In this document: positions 52,276 through 60,168 of the stretch, one piece after another
How positions within the stretch are numbered: position 1 is the first letter of the stretch
Layout: each line of letters begins with the position of its first letter
Origin: Bacteroidota bacterium
Lineage (GTDB): Bacteria; Bacteroidota; Bacteroidia; Chitinophagales; Chitinophagaceae
Length of the DNA stretch: 64,000 bases
Direction of reading: 5' to 3'
NCBI GenBank assembly: GCA_023424015.1
Contig: JAFAEM010000004.1
Coordinates: forward strand, 1-64,000
Position numbers and translations under genes: made by a program
The notes under the pieces: model-generated
The model's database searches: none
Told to the model about the DNA's origin: nothing
Seen by the model: only the letters and a program-made list of their open reading frames with translations

Positions 52276-53412
52276 ATGGATATCAACCAGTTTAAAGCCG
52301 GAAATAGTGTAAGCCAGGCAACGGGATATAAGAGTTTTATTCCTGAAGAGGTAAATCACGTATTTATTTGGACAGATCCTGCCATTAATACCTTGTTGGA
52401 GCAAGCCAATCTTCAATTAGGCGCTTTAAATAGCTTTTCCCGTTTTGTCCCGGACACGAATTTATTTATACGGATGCACGTAATAAAGGAAGCAACCGTG
52501 AGCAGCCGCATTGAAGGTACCCAAACCAATATCGAAGATGCACTCATCCAGCAGTCCGATGTTGATCCGGAAAAGAGAAATGACTGGAAGGAAGTGAACA
52601 ACTATATTGAGGCAATGAACCATGGCATTGCCCGCTTAGATTCTTTGCCACTTTCATCCAGGCTTCTTAAAGAATGCCATCGAATTTTATTAAGCAATGC
52701 CCGGGGTGAACATAAATTGCCGGGTGAGTTTCGGTCTTCTCAAAACTGGATAGGAGGCTCAACGCTTAATGATGCCGTATTTGTACCTCCGGTGCACACG
52801 GAAATAAACCGTCTTATGGGAGACCTGGAAAATTTCCTGCATAATGAGGAAATAAAAGTCCCACACCTTATTAAAATTGCAATTGCGCACTACCAGTTCG
52901 AAACCATCCACCCTTTTTTAGATGGTAACGGTCGTATCGGCAGGCTGATGATTACACTCTATTTGATGGAAAATAAACTAATTGAGAAGCCGGTTTTATA
53001 CCTCTCAGATTTTTTTGAGAAACACCGGAATCTTTACTATGATAACCTAAGCGGTGTAAGATCCAAAAATGATCTTACTCAATGGCTAAAGTTTTTCCTG
53101 GTGGGTGTTGCTGAAACTTGTGAGACAGCAGTAAAATCTCTTCAAAATATTATTGAATTGAAGCACGATTGCGAAGGCAAGCGTATTATCCATCTGGGTA
53201 AAAAAGTGCCGAAAGCAAAGCAGTTTCTTGATTATTTATTTACGCAACCCATAGTGACTGCTCAAGATGTATCTAGTCAGTTAAAACTATCCCTGGTTTC
53301 TTCCTATAAGCTGATTGATGATTTTACGAAAGCAGGGATTTTGCAAGAAACAACCGGTTTTAAAAGAAATAGACTTTTTGTGTTTCGGGAGTATCTTGAT
53401 ATTTTTCAGTAG
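52276..53412 (+). CDS. Fic-family AMP-transferase (class II, N-terminal inhibitory motif)
   Basis: The 378-residue product has a Fic_N domain with the inhibitory motif SSRIEG (residues 76-81, the [S/T]xxxE[G/N] pattern), then the catalytic loop HPFLDGNGRIGR (212-223) with the nucleophile-activating His and the ATP-binding N-G-R, preceded by the NWIGGSTLNDAVFVPP flap. The C-terminal ~90 residues carry a winged-helix-like segment (TAQDVSSQLKLSLVSSYKLI). Class II Fic proteins AMPylate target proteins and are held inactive by their own Glu. In this position, next to a tRNA, it is probably part of a mobile accessory module. Confidence 0.92.
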   Translation: MDINQFKAGNSVSQATGYKSFIPEEVNHVFIWTDPAINTLLEQANLQLGALNSFSRFVPDTNLFIRMHVIKEATVSSRIEGTQTNIEDALIQQSDVDPEKRNDWKEVNNYIEAMNHGIARLDSLPLSSRLLKECHRILLSNARGEHKLPGEFRSSQNWIGGSTLNDAVFVPPVHTEINRLMGDLENFLHNEEIKVPHLIKIAIAHYQFETIHPFLDGNGRIGRLMITLYLMENKLIEKPVLYLSDFFEKHRNLYYDNLSGVRSKNDLTQWLKFFLVGVAETCETAVKSLQNIIELKHDCEGKRIIHLGKKVPKAKQFLDYLFTQPIVTAQDVSSQLKLSLVSSYKLIDDFTKAGILQETTGFKRNRLFVFREYLDIFQ

Positions 53413-53447
53413 TATTTATTTCTACTAAATGCCAGGCGACAAATAAA

Positions 53448-53762
53448 ATGATTAGTATTATGATAAGTAAAGCAGAATTTACCAGTAAGGTCAAATCGCT
53501 GCCAAAAACAATTTTGAGTAAAACCGGCGATGCAAGCTATACCAATTTTAGTTTGCAAGACAGTGTCTTGGCATTCGATAGGGTCAACACCGGTGAGCAT
53601 TGGGAATTAAATATTGACGAGCTGTATGACATCTACAGGGCGAATAGTTTTATAAATACCACAGTCATTAAGAATGCCACAGGAGGCCGAGTAAATTCAC
53701 CATCTGTTGCAGTATTGATGGCAATTGGTTGTATAGACAAAAAAGGAAATAGAATTGATTGA
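53448..53762 (+). CDS. hypothetical protein downstream of Fic
   Basis: Not recognised. 104 residues from ATG 53448 (or 100 from ATG 53460, MISKAEFTSKVKSLPKTIL). Charged and soluble, with ELYDIYRANSFINTTVIKNA and a Gly/Arg-rich turn (ATGGRVNSPSVAVLMAIGCI). It starts 35 bp after the Fic stop on the same strand and may be cotranscribed; a Fic partner or antitoxin role is possible but without sequence support. Confidence 0.55.
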   Translation: MISIMISKAEFTSKVKSLPKTILSKTGDASYTNFSLQDSVLAFDRVNTGEHWELNIDELYDIYRANSFINTTVIKNATGGRVNSPSVAVLMAIGCIDKKGNRID

Positions 53763-54205
53763 CTAGATTTATGAGTTAATTAATCGCCACAATTGACCTC
53801 GGTTTTGGTGAATATATTTCGTTATTTTTGAGTCGTCACCACATTGAAGCTCCTTGAAACCCTTTGCAGGCCCCAATTCGGGCGGGATTGAAAGATTACA
53901 ATTTTTAAGCCTTTCACCCTCAACTTTCCATCAAAAAAATTAGTCGCCCTGTCGAGACTACAACCACTTTTTTAATATAATGCTATTTTTCGATAACGTT
54001 TACCTCGGCAAAGCTTATACAGTGGGACCTTCAAATAATAACGGATCAACCGATTTACGGAATAAAATGTAACGAAGGCCGATTTCTATCGTAGAAAATA
54101 CCTGCACTGCATACAGTTGAAAGCCGGTAAGTTCCTATCGCCAATCAAAGTAAACGTAAAATTGCCTGTTTATCCTTTTCCCTGTTCCTAACGTTTATAT
54201 CACAT
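53763..54205. other. intergenic region between the Fic and first hipBST-like module
   Basis: About 440 bp without a gene. At 53948-53963 it contains CCTGTCGAGACTACAA, a copy of the tRNA-Arg 3' end with one mismatch, recorded separately. The rest is A/T-rich with no motif I can assign. Confidence 0.4.
53948..53963 (+). repeat. att-like repeat of the tRNA-Arg 3' end
   Basis: CCTGTCGAGACTACAA matches tRNA-Arg positions 51760-51775 (CCTGTCGGGACTACAA) at 15 of 16 bases. The upstream T-arm half is only weakly similar. Such copies usually mark integration by tRNA-targeting elements; the enclosed 2.2 kb holds the Fic gene and its downstream ORF. Confidence 0.55.
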
Positions 54206-54227
54206 AAAGCGTAGTATATTTCGTTTT
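54206..54227. promoter_or_regulatory. HipB-like operator, site 1 of module 1
   Basis: AAAGCGTAGTATATTTCGTT at 54206, plus the next two bases; an imperfect palindrome centred at 54216.5 and related to the perfect site 60 bp downstream. Confidence 0.5.
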
Positions 54228-54265
54228 GGCAATATCATCTGTTTTTTGTACAAGCTAATTAGTCA

Positions 54266-54287
54266 AAAGCGAACTATAGTTTGCTTT
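54266..54287. promoter_or_regulatory. HipB-like operator, site 2 of module 1
   Basis: AAAGCGAACTATAGTTTGCT plus TT: an 11+11 bp inverted repeat with one mismatch, centred on CTATAG at 54276.5, 60 bp from site 1. Confidence 0.65.
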
Positions 54288-54326
54288 TTCTTGGCATTGG
54301 TCAAAATTTTACCTATTTTACACCCA

Positions 54327-54348
54327 AAAGCGAAGTATAGTGCATAAT
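54327..54348. promoter_or_regulatory. HipB-like operator, site 3 of module 1
   Basis: AAAGCGAAGTATAGTGCATA plus AT: the left half matches site 2, the right half is degenerate. Centre 54337.5, 61 bp from site 2. It overlaps or abuts the GTG start of the HipB-like gene. Confidence 0.5.
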
Positions 54349-54576
54349 GTGTCTTTAAATATTGGTGAGACCATCCGAAAAAGAAGGGAACTGCTTGGAC
54401 TGCTGCAACCCCAATTGGCCTCAATCTCCGGAGTAAGCACCCGCACCATTCAATTGGTTGAAATGGGAAAGGGTAACCCTTCCCTGGATACATTAAAAAA
54501 AATTGCCGATCCCCTCGGTCTTCAAATAAACCTGTCACTCAAAGACACGGGCATTTCGGATCAGGGACAACAATAA
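54340..54576 (+). CDS. HipB-like XRE-family antitoxin/repressor (module 1)
   Basis: 78 residues from GTG 54340 (or 75 from GTG 54349; no in-frame ATG is available). A single HTH_3 domain: IGETIRKRRELLGLLQPQLA, then SISGVSTRTIQLVEMGKGNP for the recognition helix and turn, then SLDTLKKIADPLGLQINLSL. This matches the short DNA-binding HipB antitoxins. It is the first gene of a three-gene operon with a HipA-N-domain protein and a HipA-type kinase, and sits beneath three palindromes that are likely its own operators. It probably represses the operon. Confidence 0.85.
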   Translation: MHNVSLNIGETIRKRRELLGLLQPQLASISGVSTRTIQLVEMGKGNPSLDTLKKIADPLGLQINLSLKDTGISDQGQQ

Positions 54577-54582
54577 AATCGA

Positions 54583-54927
54583 ATGGAAGCTTCACAAGAC
54601 AGATCTGCCCAGGTGTTTTATAATCATATGCCGGCCGGAATTCTAACAAAAACCGGAAACAGATACCGTTTTGTATATGATGAGACCTATCTCAATACAA
54701 GGGGCAGGCGGCCCGTAAGTATTACACTGCCACTTCGAAAGGAAGTTTATGAAAGCGAAATGCTGTTCCCGGTGTTTGTGAATATGCTGAGTGAAGGCGC
54801 CAATAAGCGTATTCAGTGCCGGTTGCTCAGGATTGATGAGAATGATTATTTCAGCCTGCTGCTGGCAACTGCAACGGATGACAGTATTGGACCCATTACC
54901 GTAAAAGAAATCAATGAGCCTTCCTGA
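54583..54927 (+). CDS. HipS-like protein (stand-alone HipA N-terminal domain, module 1)
   Basis: 114 residues matching the HipA N-terminal (couple_hipA) domain as a separate polypeptide: AQVFYNHMPAGILTKTGNRY, FVYDETYLNTRGRRPVSITL, PLRKEVYESEMLFPVFVNML and SEGANKRIQC. In the E. coli HipBST system the equivalent stand-alone protein HipS, not HipB, neutralises the kinase HipT. It starts 6 bp after hipB and overlaps hipT by 14 bp, consistent with coupled translation. Confidence 0.85.
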   Translation: MEASQDRSAQVFYNHMPAGILTKTGNRYRFVYDETYLNTRGRRPVSITLPLRKEVYESEMLFPVFVNMLSEGANKRIQCRLLRIDENDYFSLLLATATDDSIGPITVKEINEPS

Positions 54928-55924
54928 AATCAGATATTGCCCCTCTACATTGCTACCTGGATTTACAACCTATAGTCCTGCTGCGCAACTGGCTTTATTT
55001 GGAAGCCGGTCGAGAAAGGTTAGTCATATTCTTCCTTTCGGACCTCCCGGTAAGAATGCAGAACTAACCCGTGAATACAATGAAAAGAGGAAAACGATCA
55101 GCATCAGCGGTGTGCAGGAAAAATACAGCCTGCTGCAGGAGAGGAATAGTATCAAACTGACGTCAGAAAAAGGAACACATATTCTAAAGCCTGTTCCTGC
55201 TGAAAGATTGGAAAGGATAGAAGAAATGCCGGCTAACGAACATGTCACCATGCAGATCGCCCGGCAACTATTTGATATTAAAACCGCCGCCTGTGGTATG
55301 ATCTTCTTTGATGATGGTTCTCCAGCTTACATTACAAAACGGTTCGATTATAAGCCCGATGGAACAAAATATCAAATAGAGGATTTTGCTACCTTACTGG
55401 GAAAAAGCCCTGAAAGAGAAGGCGACGATTTTAAATACAATGCTTCCTATGCAGATATTGCCGGTTTAATCAGGAGATATGTCCCTGCCGCTACGGTAGA
55501 ACTGATCAATTTCTTTCGGATCGTTTTATTCAATTATCTTTTTGCCAACGGCGACGCACACCTGAAAAATTTCGCATTGATGGAAAGTGAGCAGGGTGAT
55601 TATTTACTGGCGCCTGCCTATGACTTGTTATGTACGGCTTTGCACATTGATGATGCTAACCTGGCATTGCACCATGGTTTGTATGAAGGGGATATGGACG
55701 AGCTTTCTTACCTTAAACATGGAATCTATACCGGGCAATCGTTTATGGCATTTGCGGACAAGATAGGTGTGCAGGCTGCTATTGCAGAAAAAATCATTGA
55801 TGAATCGATGAAAGCTGTTCTTCCTGCAATGGACATGTTAGATAGAAGTTTTTTGAGTAAAGAAGCAAAAGAAAAGTATAAAGATATTGTAGGAAACAGG
55901 CATAGACGCTTTCAAATGAAATGA
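54914..55924 (+). CDS. HipT-like (HipA-type) Ser/Thr kinase toxin (module 1)
   Basis: The 336-residue kinase lacks the N-terminal HipA domain and starts near the Gly-rich loop. TISISGVQEKYSL contains an S-I-S motif (Ser63, Ser65) before the G-V-Q loop, the position of the two autophosphorylation serines of HipT. Further motifs: HILKP (Lys), AYITKRFDY, the catalytic NGDAHLKNFAL (Asp214, Asn219) and the metal-binding APAYDLL (Asp237). The E. coli HipT phosphorylates tryptophanyl-tRNA synthetase; the target here is unknown. ATG 54914 overlaps hipS by 14 bp. Confidence 0.9.
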   Translation: MSLPEIRYCPSTLLPGFTTYSPAAQLALFGSRSRKVSHILPFGPPGKNAELTREYNEKRKTISISGVQEKYSLLQERNSIKLTSEKGTHILKPVPAERLERIEEMPANEHVTMQIARQLFDIKTAACGMIFFDDGSPAYITKRFDYKPDGTKYQIEDFATLLGKSPEREGDDFKYNASYADIAGLIRRYVPAATVELINFFRIVLFNYLFANGDAHLKNFALMESEQGDYLLAPAYDLLCTALHIDDANLALHHGLYEGDMDELSYLKHGIYTGQSFMAFADKIGVQAAIAEKIIDESMKAVLPAMDMLDRSFLSKEAKEKYKDIVGNRHRRFQMK

Positions 55925-55976
55925 TTTTGAATTATTGAAATCGGAAATTAATAATTGATGTGGTAATCACATTTTT

Positions 55977-56915
55977 ATGAAATTCTATCTCGGAGTAACC
56001 GACATTAATTGGTACACTTATCTATCTCGTCAAAATCGTGACGATGTCAACTTCTGGCAACCCGGAGGAAATCTTGCATTCCGCGTGTTGACCGCGGGCC
56101 ATCCTTTTCTTTTTAAACTAAAAAGTCCGATCAATGCAATTGCTGGAGTTGGCTTCTTTTCAAGCCATACTTTTTTACCCTTATCAATGGCCTGGGATGT
56201 ATTTGGAAATGGTAATGGATGTACTTCTTTGGAAGAATTGCAAGGAATGATTTTTCCGTTACGTAAGGATAGGAGCAATCCTAATCCGACAATTGGTTGC
56301 ATAGTTCTTACCAATCCTATCTTTTTCAGGAAAGAAGACTGGATTGATGTTCCAGAAGATTGGAAGCCCAGCACACAACAGGGAAAATCTTATTCTACGG
56401 AAACTGAAATTGGTAGAAGGACCTGGCAAAAAATAGAACTACTTATTCAAAGATATTTACCTGCTGCACCAATTGAAAAGGAAAACCAACTGACCCTGGA
56501 GGAACCAGAGTCACAGTATGGCAAATCTGTGCTGGTGAAACTAAGATTAGGCCAGGGAGCTTTTCGGGTTTTGGTTACGGATGCCTATAGCAGGAAATGT
56601 GCTATTTCGGGTGAAAGAACCTTGCCGGTACTCGAAGCTGCGCACATTAAACCATATGCAAAATCAGGTCGCCATCTTATCTCAAACTCCCTGCTGTTGC
56701 GTTCAGATATTCACAAGCTTTTCGATACGGGATATTTGACAATTACTTCTGACTATAAAGTTGAAGTAAGCAAGAGAATCAAAGAAGAATTTGAGAATGG
56801 AAAAGAGTATTACCGGTTTCATGGCGGCGATCTTTACAACCTGCCGAACGATCTTATGAATAAACCTGCAAAGGAATTTATGGATTGGCACAATGAAAAT
56901 GTATATAAAGGTTAA
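55977..56915 (+). CDS. HNH endonuclease with N-terminal EVE/ASCH-like domain (possible type IV restriction enzyme)
   Basis: 312 residues. The N-terminal ~130 (MKFYLGVTDINWYTYLSRQN, VNFWQPGGNLAFRVL, HPFLFKLKSPINAIAGVGFF) resemble the PUA-like EVE/ASCH fold that reads modified bases. The C-terminal half is an HNH nuclease: QGAFRVLVTDAYSRKCAISG, VLEAAHIKPYAKSGRHLISN, LLLRSDIHKLFDTGYLTI. Such fusions are known as modification-dependent (type IV) restriction enzymes; the assignment is by analogy. It follows hipT by 52 bp. Its last ~40 residues are repeated at the end of the second hipBST-like module. Confidence 0.82.
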   Translation: MKFYLGVTDINWYTYLSRQNRDDVNFWQPGGNLAFRVLTAGHPFLFKLKSPINAIAGVGFFSSHTFLPLSMAWDVFGNGNGCTSLEELQGMIFPLRKDRSNPNPTIGCIVLTNPIFFRKEDWIDVPEDWKPSTQQGKSYSTETEIGRRTWQKIELLIQRYLPAAPIEKENQLTLEEPESQYGKSVLVKLRLGQGAFRVLVTDAYSRKCAISGERTLPVLEAAHIKPYAKSGRHLISNSLLLRSDIHKLFDTGYLTITSDYKVEVSKRIKEEFENGKEYYRFHGGDLYNLPNDLMNKPAKEFMDWHNENVYKG

Positions 56916-56921
56916 CGGCTC

Positions 56922-57113
56922 ATGAGAAGCAAAGAAATACAGGAAAAAGTAATAGGTGGTATGGTTATCAGATTGACATTTGATGGCGGTTTTCAGAGAT
57001 CACAAATCTATCGGCCAAATGTGTCTGATGCAAAACGAAAAGAATTCAGAGGCTTTCACACATCCGAATGTCCAAAGACTCTTTTTGTCATTAAGGGACG
57101 AAAAGAGATATGA
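56922..57113 (+). CDS. small hypothetical protein
   Basis: Not recognised. 63 residues from ATG 56922, 6 bp after the HNH stop (MRSKEIQEKVIGGMVIRLTF, RPNVSDAKRKEFRGFH). Charged and probably soluble, with no motif. It may be a genuine accessory gene of the HNH unit or the fragment of a larger gene; a strong terminator follows 25 bp later. Confidence 0.45.
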   Translation: MRSKEIQEKVIGGMVIRLTFDGGFQRSQIYRPNVSDAKRKEFRGFHTSECPKTLFVIKGRKEI

Positions 57114-57138
57114 GGACTAGTTAAACTCACACAAAAGC

Positions 57139-57180
57139 AAAGCCGCATGAACACTTCAGTTCATGCGGCTTTGGCATTTT
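57139..57180. terminator. strong bidirectional terminator at the end of module 1
   Basis: A perfect 14-bp stem AAAGCCGCATGAAC/GTTCATGCGGCTTT (57139-57152 with 57159-57172) with a six-base loop, followed by GGCATTTTTT. It separates the hipBST-HNH unit from the convergent lipoprotein gene. Confidence 0.93.
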
Positions 57181-57786
57181 TTATTTAGGGATAAACAACG
57201 AAAATTTTCCATCGGTCAAAGGCCAGTCTTGAAATCCCTGACCGCCAAGTATGATTGTGAAAGTACCGGTGATCACTTCGCCATTCTTTTTTTTCTTAAC
57301 TTCTTTTATCTCAAATACGCCTTCTCGTGATGGTGGATAGAACCATGAAGGCACCTGAAAAGTTGCTGTAGTGGTTGAATTACCTCCCCAGCCTTCCGGA
57401 GTACCAAATAGAAAAGTACCAGGCTTACTTTTATACCCGTCAATATTCAATATCAGGGTTATAGGGGTTGGTACGGCACCATCTACTATATCAATTGCTC
57501 TGATGCTTAATAACTTGCCATTCGTAGAACTGCGTTCAACAGTAAATTGCTCGGCATTAACTTGTATGTCTCCCCAATAATATGATAAGCTGTTTACATG
57601 CGGGCATTCACCCTCCACGTCTCCATGATCATAGTGGTATTGTAAAGTCGAAATATCGATTTCAATGGTCTCCTGTTGACCAGTTTTAGGATCCGTATGA
57701 CATATTGTATACTTCTGGTCCAACTGGCCTTTTTTGCACCCAATAAAGAATAGGGTCAATAACAAAAGAAACAAATATGCTCTCAT
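57181..57786 (-). CDS. hypothetical lipoprotein
   Basis: Not recognised. The 201-residue product has a lipoprotein signal (MRAYLFLLLLTLFFIGCKKG, Cys 17). The mature part is beta-rich with a Cys/His stretch near the start (YTICHTDPKTGQQETIEIDI, HGDVEGECPHVNSLSYYW) and Gly/Pro-rich turns later. It is similar in general plan to many small Bacteroidota exported proteins with DUF-type beta domains. It converges on the module 1 terminator and looks like island cargo by position only. Confidence 0.6.
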   Translation of the reverse strand: MRAYLFLLLLTLFFIGCKKGQLDQKYTICHTDPKTGQQETIEIDISTLQYHYDHGDVEGECPHVNSLSYYWGDIQVNAEQFTVERSSTNGKLLSIRAIDIVDGAVPTPITLILNIDGYKSKPGTFLFGTPEGWGGNSTTTATFQVPSWFYPPSREGVFEIKEVKKKKNGEVITGTFTIILGGQGFQDWPLTDGKFSLFIPK

Positions 57787-58596
57787 AACATTCAGGTGTA
57801 TTTAGCATGCTCCTCAGCATGTTTTTAATTACTCGATTATTTTCAATGTAAAGGTTAAACACAGCTGATTTTTTTTATAAATCTCGTTGCGGTTTCTGTT
57901 CGGTGCTTTACCTGGTGGTTTGGAGATTTACCGTTGGCATCATGTGTCTACTTTCGTCAGGAACGTTCTTGTTTTGGCCTGGTAAATCTTTTTATAGCCA
58001 TGGAAATCTCAATTGCATTTAATGCACCAGGGAGGGTCGGGATAGCGGGATTCGCAATAAGTAGTCAAAAGGGAGGTGGATAAGGTCGCGAAGAATTTGA
58101 TACTAATTTATAGGATTATAAAAAAAAGAAGATACGGGTACCCGTAAATATGTAAAATACCAGTTTGGAATTTATGTTTCTGTTATTTAAAAAGGAGATG
58201 ACAGGCATAGAAAATTATTTTATAATTCTACAATTTACAGTAGTAAATAGAATTCGCTAACAGATTAAATACTGGAAAATAATGGAAGCTGCGTTTAACC
58301 AGCAAATTGCTTTCCAAACGCCCCTGCCCCAAACATCACCGTTGCAGTTGATACCAGATGCTGAGATGATTTGCCTATTGCCATTTTATAAGTGCCGGCA
58401 GTAGTACGCCATTTGTATTAGAATCGACTTGGCCTGCAGAAGGGGATCGTCGGTAATGATCATAACGCAAGATTCGCCGGTTGAAGTTTTGTCGGTCGGA
58501 TCAATAACTCTAACACAGATGCCCGCTAAACAATATATCCGCAAATTTGTAATTACTGAAGGCTATTTGTTAACCAGAAATTTGAAAGGAACATCA
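57787..58596. other. intergenic region before the flavin oxidoreductase gene
   Basis: About 800 bp of A/T-rich sequence. A frame at 58282-58404 is listed separately. The reading frame of the oxidoreductase is open to 58429 but that stretch does not match its family. No repeats, RNA or promoter could be assigned. Confidence 0.4.
58282..58404 (+). pseudogene. possible N-terminal gene remnant (40 aa)
   Basis: ATG 58282 to TAG 58402 gives MEAAFNQQIAFQTPLPQTSP then LQLIPDAEMICLLPFYKCRQ. The composition looks protein-like (LIPDAE...LPF), like the beginning of a larger gene, but nothing continues it and no family could be named. Confidence 0.25.
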
Positions 58597-59619
58597 ATGA
58601 AGAGAATTGGTTTTTTATCCTTTGGTCACTGGGCAGATCATCCGGGCTATGCAACCCGCACGGCAGGCGATACTTTGCTGCAGTCAATCGATTTGGCTGT
58701 CGCGGCTGAAGAGATCGGTTTGGACGGTGCTTATTTCCGGGTGCACCATTTTGCAGCTCAGTTGGCTTCGCCATTTCCATTATTATCTGCTATTGGTGCC
58801 AGGACCCGCAAGATCGAGATCGGAACAGGTGTCATTGATATGAGATACGAGAACCCGTTGTATATGGTGGAGGAGGCCGGCGCGGCGGATTTGATCTCGG
58901 GAGGACGGTTGCAGCTGGGAATTAGCAGGGGTTCGCCGGAGCAGGTCATTGAAGGCTGGCGCTACTTTGGATATGAGCCTACAGAAGGAGAAACCGATGC
59001 AGATATGGGTCGGAGGAAAGCGTTGGAATTCCTCGATAAACTAAAAGGAATTGGATTTGCACAGCCCAATCCATACCCAATGTTTCCAAACCCGCCAGGA
59101 TTGCTACGCCTGGAGCCTCATTCAAAAGGTTTACTTGATCGTATCTGGTGGGGTGCCGCTTCAAATGCCACCGCTGTCTGGGCCGCCGAAAACGGGATGA
59201 ACCTCCAGAGTTCTACGCTCAAGTTTGATGAAAGCGGGAAACCTTTTCACATTCAGCAGGCAGAGCAAATACGGTTGTACAGGGAGGCATGGAAAAAAGC
59301 GGGACATGAACGTGAACCAAGGGTATCTGTAAGCCGGTCAATCTTTGCATTGGTAACAGACCAGGACCGCCGCTTCTTCGGTCAGGAGGCTAACCGTGTC
59401 GACAAAATTGGAATGATCGAACCAGGCCGAAATGCCATTTTCGGCAGAAGTTATGCTGCCGAACCGGATCAGCTAATCAAAGAGTTGGCCGAAGATGAAG
59501 CGATTCAGGAAGCTGACACGCTCCTTTTGACCATACCAAATACACTGGGTGTTGATTACAATGTTCATGTGCTTTCTTCGATATTAAAATATGTTGCACC
59601 CGGCTTAGGGTGGCGCTAG
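58597..59619 (+). CDS. LLM-class flavin-dependent oxidoreductase (luciferase-like)
   Basis: 340 residues from MKRIGFLSFGHWADHPGY. The luciferase-like barrel is clear: SIDLAVAAEEIGLDGAYFRV, the HHFAAQLASPFPLLSAIGAR block, KIEIGTGVIDMRYENPLYMV, EEAGAADLISGGRLQLGISR, RIWWGAASNATAVWAAENGM. Members use FMNH2 (or F420) for monooxygenase reactions on small organics; substrate not predictable. An AAAGGA sits 5 bp before the chosen ATG. The frame is open upstream to 58429 but that extension does not resemble the family. Confidence 0.88.
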   Translation: MKRIGFLSFGHWADHPGYATRTAGDTLLQSIDLAVAAEEIGLDGAYFRVHHFAAQLASPFPLLSAIGARTRKIEIGTGVIDMRYENPLYMVEEAGAADLISGGRLQLGISRGSPEQVIEGWRYFGYEPTEGETDADMGRRKALEFLDKLKGIGFAQPNPYPMFPNPPGLLRLEPHSKGLLDRIWWGAASNATAVWAAENGMNLQSSTLKFDESGKPFHIQQAEQIRLYREAWKKAGHEREPRVSVSRSIFALVTDQDRRFFGQEANRVDKIGMIEPGRNAIFGRSYAAEPDQLIKELAEDEAIQEADTLLLTIPNTLGVDYNVHVLSSILKYVAPGLGWR

Positions 59620-60029
59620 TAGGACATGGTTCCGGGTAGGTATCGGGTTATCGAAAGCTTTCGATAGCTCGATAGTTAAAACTGGACCGGGACTTTTTTC
59701 TTAGACTATTAGCAGTTTTTAACTTGTAAGACAAGTATGATTTATACATAAAATCTATACAATGTCTGCATTTTTGAAGAAGGTTGCGGGATATGAAAGC
59801 GACGAGCATTTCGAAAAGTATATTATCAATCTTTTCAACAAAGAATAGTATTACTAAAAGACATGGGGAATATCGAAAAGATTCGAAAATTCGTATTCGA
59901 TGGTTGATTCAGGTTATCCTCATTGGGTTTCAATTTTGCCATGCGCCTGCTTTTTCTTCCCGGGTTCTTCAATAGCGATGACATGGTCTTCTGTAAGAGC
60001 AAGATCGATCCTTCACTAATATATCATAC
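59620..60029. other. intergenic region before the second hipBST-like module
   Basis: About 410 bp. Contains the perfect palindrome TATCGAAAGCTTTCGATA (59649-59666) shortly after the oxidoreductase stop, which may act as terminator-like structure or a repeat of the GATAGCTATC type. A 63-codon frame at 59784-59975 lacks any motif and is not supported. Confidence 0.4.
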
Positions 60030-60043
60030 TACCCAATCGGGTA
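60030..60043. promoter_or_regulatory. HipB-like operator 1 of module 2
   Basis: TACCCAATCGGGTA: perfect 5+5 inverted repeat with a 4-base spacer. Centre 60036.5. Confidence 0.75.
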
Positions 60044-60069
60044 TAATTACACGAATTTAGTCGTTTATG

Positions 60070-60083
60070 TACCCGTTTGGGTA
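60070..60083. promoter_or_regulatory. HipB-like operator 2 of module 2
   Basis: TACCCGTTTGGGTA: perfect 5+5 inverted repeat, centre 60076.5, 40 bp from operator 1. Confidence 0.75.
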
Positions 60084-60109
60084 TAATCATCAAATTTTAT
60101 TGAATTTTA

Positions 60110-60123
60110 TACCCGATAAGGTA
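60110..60123. promoter_or_regulatory. HipB-like operator 3 of module 2
   Basis: TACCCGATAAGGTA: one mismatch in the right half, centre 60116.5, 40 bp from operator 2. Confidence 0.65.
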
Positions 60124-60150
60124 TATATTAAAAAATAAATTGTAATTTTA

Positions 60151-60164
60151 TACCTTAAAGGGTA
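60151..60164. promoter_or_regulatory. HipB-like operator 4 of module 2
   Basis: TACCTTAAAGGGTA: one mismatch in the left half, centre 60157.5, 41 bp from operator 3. It ends 4 bp before the HipB-like ATG. Confidence 0.65.
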
Positions 60165-60168
60165 TAAT

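Noticed and set aside
52276..53762. Fic-antitoxin (FicT/FicA) toxin-antitoxin pair
   Set aside because: The inhibitory motif lies within the Fic protein itself (class II), and the downstream ORF shows no antitoxin motif.
59784..59975. 63-codon frame before module 2
   Set aside because: No homology-like motif, Ser/Ile-rich composition typical of intergenic A/T-rich DNA.
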